The notes below the pieces were generated by a model. The model was not told where the DNA came from and ran no database searches. It saw only the letters and a program-made list of their open reading frames with translations. From Methanothrix sp. (GTDB lineage: Archaea; Halobacteriota; Methanosarcinia; Methanotrichales; Methanotrichaceae): DNA of 9,948 bases. Positions 6,663 to 9,948 of the stretch are shown piece by piece (within the stretch, counting starts at the first letter, position 1; every line of letters begins with the position of its first letter). The DNA lies in NCBI GenBank assembly GCA_028688175.1, contig JAQTYS010000090.1:1-9948 (forward strand), given 5' to 3'. The position numbers were made by a program, and so were the translations under genes.

Positions 6663-6694
6663 GGATAGAAGATGATAACATAAAGCTTCTATCC
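6663..6694 (-). promoter_or_regulatory. nnr promoter with perfect 9-bp inverted repeat around the TATA-like box
   Basis: GGATAGAAG at 6663-6671 and CTTCTATCC at 6686-6694 are exact reverse complements, 14 bases apart (23 bases centre to centre, about two helical turns). The spacer, read on the minus strand, holds CTTTATGTTAT, a TATA-like element about 26 bases before the nnr ATG. One arm would cover the BRE side and the other the bases just before the start. This is the arrangement of an operator for a dimeric repressor. The repeat is seen directly; its role is inferred. Confidence 0.5.
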
Positions 6695-7047
6695 CCTGGA
6701 TGCTGAGGAATGGCTCTTCTTGTTCATCAGGCGAGAGCGGGTCAATGACCTACAAAGATTAATGGTTCTTCGCTATTCCACGTGGCTAACCTTAAGTTAT
6801 CATGAAATATGCGCCAAAGAGGGGAAAAGACATGTCTAAGGGCGTTTTATTTTATTATCAATTCTGCAACAGGCGATCTATCAAAGGAAGAATTTGTTGA
6901 ACTTAAAGTAACGTTCATGGGAGTATCATGCGGATATCGTGTGAGATGGAGCTGGGGGAGAAATAATTATTTGTTGCATCCCGCAAATTTCTTCTGCAAC
7001 TCATTTAAAATTTTAATAATTCTATATTTTTTCAAATGTTAATGGAT
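6695..7047. other. AT-rich spacer without a convincing gene
   Basis: About 350 bases separate the nnr promoter from the end of the TIR gene. A plus-strand frame at 6809-7042 could encode 77 residues, but it has no ribosome site, no recognisable motif and a low-complexity hydrophobic end, so I do not call it. Small symmetric sequences occur: GGTCAATGACC at 6740-6750, CCACGTGG at 6778-6785, and GTTGCA with TGCAAC (6-bp stem) around 6973-7000 before a T/A-rich tract. None is strong enough to name. The segment could hold the decayed edge of the island carrying the TIR gene. Confidence 0.4.
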
Positions 7048-8181
7048 TTAACGACGTCCCTGTGAGAATATCGCAACAAGAATCTTATTCAAACCATCGT
7101 CCCAATTAGGAAACATATCTACCCAGGCTAGTTGGGATAGCTCATTAGACGGGTCACATTCATCAAGCCTAATTGGAATTATAAATATTTGAAAACTCGG
7201 ACACTCCTTAGAAACTTTAAGTGCCTCCGCAATTTCCACTTGCACGTGGCCTCTTTTTTGTATCATTGATTTCGAAAGAACCGCCACAAAAAAGTGACTA
7301 TTTCGTATAGCTTTCTCTATTTCGTCTTTCCATCTCTGACCTCCCTTAAGCGATTCTTTGTCTAACCACGCATCTAAACCTGCGTTTTTTAGATCTTCAT
7401 AAAGTCTTCTTGCAGCCACATAATCTTCTCTCGCATAGCCGATGAATACTTCCAGTTTCTGATCGATTTTGCGATCTTTGTCTTGAGTTATTAGAGTTTT
7501 GATATACTGAGCTTTAATAAAAATTTCTGAAAGTACTATTATTCCTAACACTATCCCTACAAAAAGATCACCAATATATGAATTAAAGAGCAAAACTTGT
7601 TCATTAGGATTGTTAGTATATTGCCTTGGAAGGAATAAAAAAGCCTCATACATAATAAGGCAAAATAGGGTGAATACTACTGTTAAGCCTGTAGATGTAT
7701 GCAACAATGTTTTATATTCAGATTTTAATCGTTCTATTTGAGCATGTTCGCTCATTGATTCGTTGTTTATGTAATCATATTTATTTTTAACATAAACCTT
7801 TGTGGCAATCAAAAGTCCGTATCCTACTGAAGTGGAAAATATACCATTATGCGGATACTCAGGTCCAAAATTTAACCATAGCACCAGAATAATTGGAACA
7901 AAAATTGATAAGAACGTTAGAATGTATCTATTTAGCGCTGTGCGGCTAATCTTTGAAAAAATAGATATTTTATTATCGGATCTATTAAACATATACGCGA
8001 AAAAAAATGGAAATATAGCTCCTAGAGCTACCCAGTACCCCATCCAATAATTTCGTACTCCCCATAAATCATGATGAATGTGCGCATCAACATAGGTGGC
8101 TGTAATTACAGGATAGGCGTACGCGAAAGCACAAAGTAGCGCTATTTTCAGCGCCTCTCTATCTATCTTCCCGCCTTTCAC
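7048..8181 (-). CDS. Six-pass membrane protein with C-terminal TIR domain, candidate defence effector
   Basis: The 377-residue product has six predicted membrane segments at about 11-30, 46-64, 86-104, 115-131, 163-183 and 203-223, then a TIR domain at about 243-372. The domain starts EVFIGYAREDYVAARRLYEDL, followed by GLDAWLDKESLKGGQRWKDEIEKAI, FFVAVLSKS, and a final block with IIPIRLDECD and LAWVDMF. Glu316 in HVQVEIAEAL is the position of the catalytic Glu in NAD+-cleaving TIR domains (SARM1 Glu642), so NADase activity is plausible. Many prokaryotic TIR proteins kill or arrest infected cells by depleting NAD+ or making signal nucleotides; others only mediate contacts. The start is GTG 8181 with AAGGGA about nine bases upstream. 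The gene is strikingly AT-rich (17 G/C of 60 at 7501), has 350-370 empty bases on each side and no adjacent partner, suggesting transfer. The TM+TIR architecture is clear; a defence role is inferred. Confidence 0.88.
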   Translation of the reverse strand: MKGGKIDREALKIALLCAFAYAYPVITATYVDAHIHHDLWGVRNYWMGYWVALGAIFPFFFAYMFNRSDNKISIFSKISRTALNRYILTFLSIFVPIILVLWLNFGPEYPHNGIFSTSVGYGLLIATKVYVKNKYDYINNESMSEHAQIERLKSEYKTLLHTSTGLTVVFTLFCLIMYEAFLFLPRQYTNNPNEQVLLFNSYIGDLFVGIVLGIIVLSEIFIKAQYIKTLITQDKDRKIDQKLEVFIGYAREDYVAARRLYEDLKNAGLDAWLDKESLKGGQRWKDEIEKAIRNSHFFVAVLSKSMIQKRGHVQVEIAEALKVSKECPSFQIFIIPIRLDECDPSNELSQLAWVDMFPNWDDGLNKILVAIFSQGRR

Positions 8182-8549
8182 CCTATATTTCCCTTCGAAA
8201 ATCTGTTGATATTTCAGATAGATAAAGATTTGTATTCATTTCGATATAGTTTTTCTTGTAGTTTATTAATCGATTTATAATTTAATATCAAACTGTGTGC
8301 GGCCACCCCACTTTAAAGGGATGAGGTATGCTTCGGGCAGCGCGCTCAGATTGGGTGGATTTAGAAACATCCAAATCTTCGGTTTCCTGAATTATCGAAG
8401 CTGCATGAAATAGTAGGAAAACCCAGTCATGGAATATACATCAATTCGTGCATTATACTCACTCGATAAATGCAGTAATTATTATAAATGCAAGCATGAC
8501 TAAAAATAACTTATGATGTATTGACAAAATTCTCTTCAGAAATGTCTGT
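8182..8549. other. Gene-poor spacer with a possible relic and direct repeat
   Basis: About 370 bases lie between the TIR gene start and the PolB stop. The part at about 8288-8420 is richer in GC than its flanks and stays open in several frames. On the plus strand ATG 8321 to TAG 8413 gives 30 residues beginning MRYASGSALRLGG, with AAAGGG just before the ATG. On the minus strand an open stretch without a start ends at 8288 with PHPFKVGWPHTV. I recognise neither, and a relic of a gene or mobile element is possible. A 9-base direct repeat ATAAATGCA occurs at 8466-8474 and 8484-8492. The remainder is AT-rich, with T-rich minus-strand tracts just after the PolB stop that could end its transcription. 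Confidence 0.4.
8187..8250 (-). promoter_or_regulatory. Upstream region of the TIR gene with ribosome site and TATA-like candidates
   Basis: On the minus strand AAGGGA ends about eight bases before GTG 8181 and is the likely Shine-Dalgarno sequence. Two TATA-like runs lie further upstream: TTTATCTA (8219-8226) and ACTATATC (8243-8250). They would place initiation near 8195 or 8220 and a leader of 15-40 bases. The sequence alone does not decide between them. Confidence 0.35.
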
Positions 8550-9948
8550 TCAGAAATCAAACAGCGACTTCTGCTTCTGCTCCTTGGGAGCCTCGGTGAA
8601 GCTGAAGAGGCTGCTCTGCCCTCTTCTCGAGCAAAGCCGGTCTTTGGTGACCCCAAAGCTCTCGAAGATACGCAGCACTGGCGGCAAGATCTGCTTTTCC
8701 ACGTAGTACTCTGTGTCCAGAGGCATGTTCTTCTCCAAAACAAAGGCAGGATCCTCTGCCCGGTTTACAAACAGCTCTTTGTTCTTCCTGCCCCTCTTTC
8801 CCTGAACGATGACAAAAGGCACCCGGTCCCCCACGCCCGGCACAGTTCCGCCCCGCTCTCTGATCTTCTCTACCAACTGGATGTGGGGCTGCTTGTTTTT
8901 GTAGGAGCCGGAGCTCTTGGTGTAGCGGCGCGTCAGTGTGAGGTCCTCCAGCAGGGATGGGTCCAAAGAGAGATCCTGATTTTGCAGCCGGAGGACTACA
9001 GAGCGTACATGCTCTACCGCCTCCTCCACCTTGCCCTCTTTGAGCACCAGCTCCAGGCAGGTCTTGAGCGTCTTCGAAGTCAGACCGCACCAGTCGCGGC
9101 GCACCGTCTCCATGCCCCTCACCTTGATTTTATCCATCCAGCCGTCGCCCCTCGGCTCGAAGACCCAGAGAGCATAACGCTTCTTGGCCAGGAATATGCC
9201 TCGCCTGGCAAAGGCCTCAAAGACCAGCTCCATTGGAGCGGGAAGCGAGGAGGTGACGGTCTGTGCAATCTTTCTGCCGATCAGCTCGGCATCCTCGAGA
9301 GAGATGGCCCCAGCGGCGGGCCCAGGTCCGGCGGATCGCATCCGCACAAAGACGCTGTCCGTATCCCCGTAGACCACAGAGAGATCATAGCATTTCTCTG
9401 CCGCTTTTCCAAAAGGCAGTGCATCCTTGAAGACCACCTCTCCGCCGATCACATAGGCCGAGCCGATCTCATCGATGATCTTCTGGGTGCGCAGAATGTT
9501 CTCCCTGCCAAATGAGGTGACGGCATTGGCCAGGGCCAGGCTGTAGAGCCGGGCACGAGCGTAACCGGAGTAGCCATAGAAGCTGTTGAGCAGGATCTTC
9601 ATGGCATTTTGCTTGGCATCCAAAAAAAGGCGCTCCTCTTCCCCGGCCTTCTTCATCTGATTCTTGGTTGCCGTCCTCTCATCGAGCAATTCACGCAGGA
9701 CTGCCGGCATTATGCCCGGCGAGACCTGAGGCGAGACGAATCTGCCGCCCGAGGGAGCTGTTATGATGGCATCTCCTTTCGTCTCTGCCAGGCTGCCAGC
9801 TGCCTCAGAAGCCTGTGTCAACACGGTCGTGTAGCAGAGGTTATGGGCCATCATAATAGTAGGATAAAGGGACTTGTAGTCCAAGATGACCACATCCTCC
9901 ACCAGCCCCTTCTCCGGCACCAGGACTGCACCTCCTTTCAGGCCTTCA
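8550..9948 (-). CDS. polB: Family B DNA polymerase, C-terminal catalytic part (5' end outside window)
   Basis: This is the polymerase half of an archaeal family B replicative DNA polymerase; the exonuclease part lies beyond the right edge. Counting from the GTG at 9920, motif A is DYKSLYPTIM (14-23), motif B is QNAMKILLNSFYGYSGY (104-120), motif C is VVYGDTDSVF (182-191), and KKRY is at 246-249. The metal-binding Asp residues of motifs A and C are present. The frame continues upstream of 9920 to the edge through EGLKGGAVL, which matches the family stretch before motif A, so GTG 9920 is internal even though GGAGGTG precedes it. About 465 residues are visible of a protein normally about 780-930 long. 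The C-terminus has two PCNA-interaction (PIP)-like motifs, QSSLFSF (435-441) and QKSLFDF (450-456, the last residues). Motifs A, B and C are uninterrupted, so no intein occupies these common sites. It is not in an operon with the TIR gene, being 368 bases away. Confidence 0.96.
   Translation of the reverse strand, partial: EGLKGGAVLVPEKGLVEDVVILDYKSLYPTIMMAHNLCYTTVLTQASEAAGSLAETKGDAIITAPSGGRFVSPQVSPGIMPAVLRELLDERTATKNQMKKAGEEERLFLDAKQNAMKILLNSFYGYSGYARARLYSLALANAVTSFGRENILRTQKIIDEIGSAYVIGGEVVFKDALPFGKAAEKCYDLSVVYGDTDSVFVRMRSAGPGPAAGAISLEDAELIGRKIAQTVTSSLPAPMELVFEAFARRGIFLAKKRYALWVFEPRGDGWMDKIKVRGMETVRRDWCGLTSKTLKTCLELVLKEGKVEEAVEHVRSVVLRLQNQDLSLDPSLLEDLTLTRRYTKSSGSYKNKQPHIQLVEKIRERGGTVPGVGDRVPFVIVQGKRGRKNKELFVNRAEDPAFVLEKNMPLDTEYYVEKQILPPVLRIFESFGVTKDRLCSRRGQSSLFSFTEAPKEQKQKSLFDF

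Noticed and set aside
6809..7042. Plus-strand frame of 77 codons in the nnr/TIR spacer
   Set aside because: No ribosome site, no motif and a low-complexity Phe/Ile-rich end. It remains possible but unsupported.
8459..8743. Minus-strand frame of 94 codons with a hydrophobic tail past the PolB stop
   Set aside because: Most of it is an alternative frame of polB; the short hydrophobic tail comes from AT-rich noncoding bases.
8883..9515. Plus-strand open frame of 210 codons opposite polB
   Set aside because: Antisense to PolB motifs B and C, with no family resemblance.
9330..9900. Intein in PolB
   Set aside because: Motifs A, B and C, the usual intein sites, read through without interruption.
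9918..9935. GTG at 9920 with GGAGGTG upstream, looking like a gene start
   Set aside because: The frame runs on to the window edge through residues conserved before PolB motif A, so this is an internal codon.
1..9948. CRISPR array, tRNA, rRNA or intact insertion sequence
   Set aside because: No regularly spaced repeats, no cloverleaf-like segment found by eye in the spacers, and no transposase motif in any frame.

Overview
The window looks like part of a euryarchaeal chromosome, most likely from a Methanothrix (Methanosaeta)-like methanogen. The genus is an inference; the domain is better supported. Domain evidence: an archaeal/eukaryotic-type tryptophanyl-tRNA synthetase, a short SufB/SufD-like scaffold protein, a fused NAD(P)HX epimerase/dehydratase, a family B DNA polymerase ending in PCNA-binding motifs, TATA-like boxes about 25-30 bases upstream of start codons, and T-tract terminators. 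There is no rRNA, tRNA, CRISPR array or recognisable intact transposase.

Layout, left to right. (1) 3-1151 (+) is a SufB/D-type Fe-S assembly protein whose start lies at or beyond the edge, followed on the same strand by a six-pass YihY/BrkB membrane protein ending at 2100. (2) 2128-2331 (-) is a 67-residue zinc ribbon, sharing a divergent promoter region with trpS (2420-3754, +). A hairpin spans the stop codon of the zinc-ribbon gene at the convergent junction with yihY. (3) 3830-4801 (+) is an accessory membrane protein with three membrane segments plus a hydrophobic N-terminus, and a C-terminal tail holding two copies of a 43-residue domain. Its stop codon overlaps the stop of convergent moaC. 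(4) 6655 down to 4798 (-) is a two-gene unit, nnrDE then moaC, separated by four bases, with a perfect 9-bp inverted repeat around the TATA-like element of its promoter. (5) 6656-7047 is AT-rich and has no convincing gene. (6) 7048-8181 (-) is an AT-rich gene for a six-pass membrane protein with a cytoplasmic-type TIR domain, a candidate defence or NAD+-cleaving effector. (7) 8182-8549 is a second gene-poor spacer holding a possible gene relic. (8) 8550 to the right edge (-) is the catalytic half of PolB.

The housekeeping genes (Fe-S assembly, Trp charging, molybdopterin synthesis, NAD(P)H repair, replication) are GC-rich: a sampled 60-base line at 5761 has 36 G/C. The two accessory genes are markedly poorer: 17 of 60 at 7501 in the TIR gene and 20 of 60 at 4261 in the repeat-tailed membrane protein. 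This is consistent with later acquisition of both.

The best candidates for something undescribed are the TM-TIR protein in its isolated island and the membrane protein with duplicated tail domains. Smaller points are a roughly 78-residue insertion in TrpRS, tandem PIP-like motifs in PolB, and the palindromic operator candidate in front of nnrDE. All function assignments come from reading motifs; no database search was possible.
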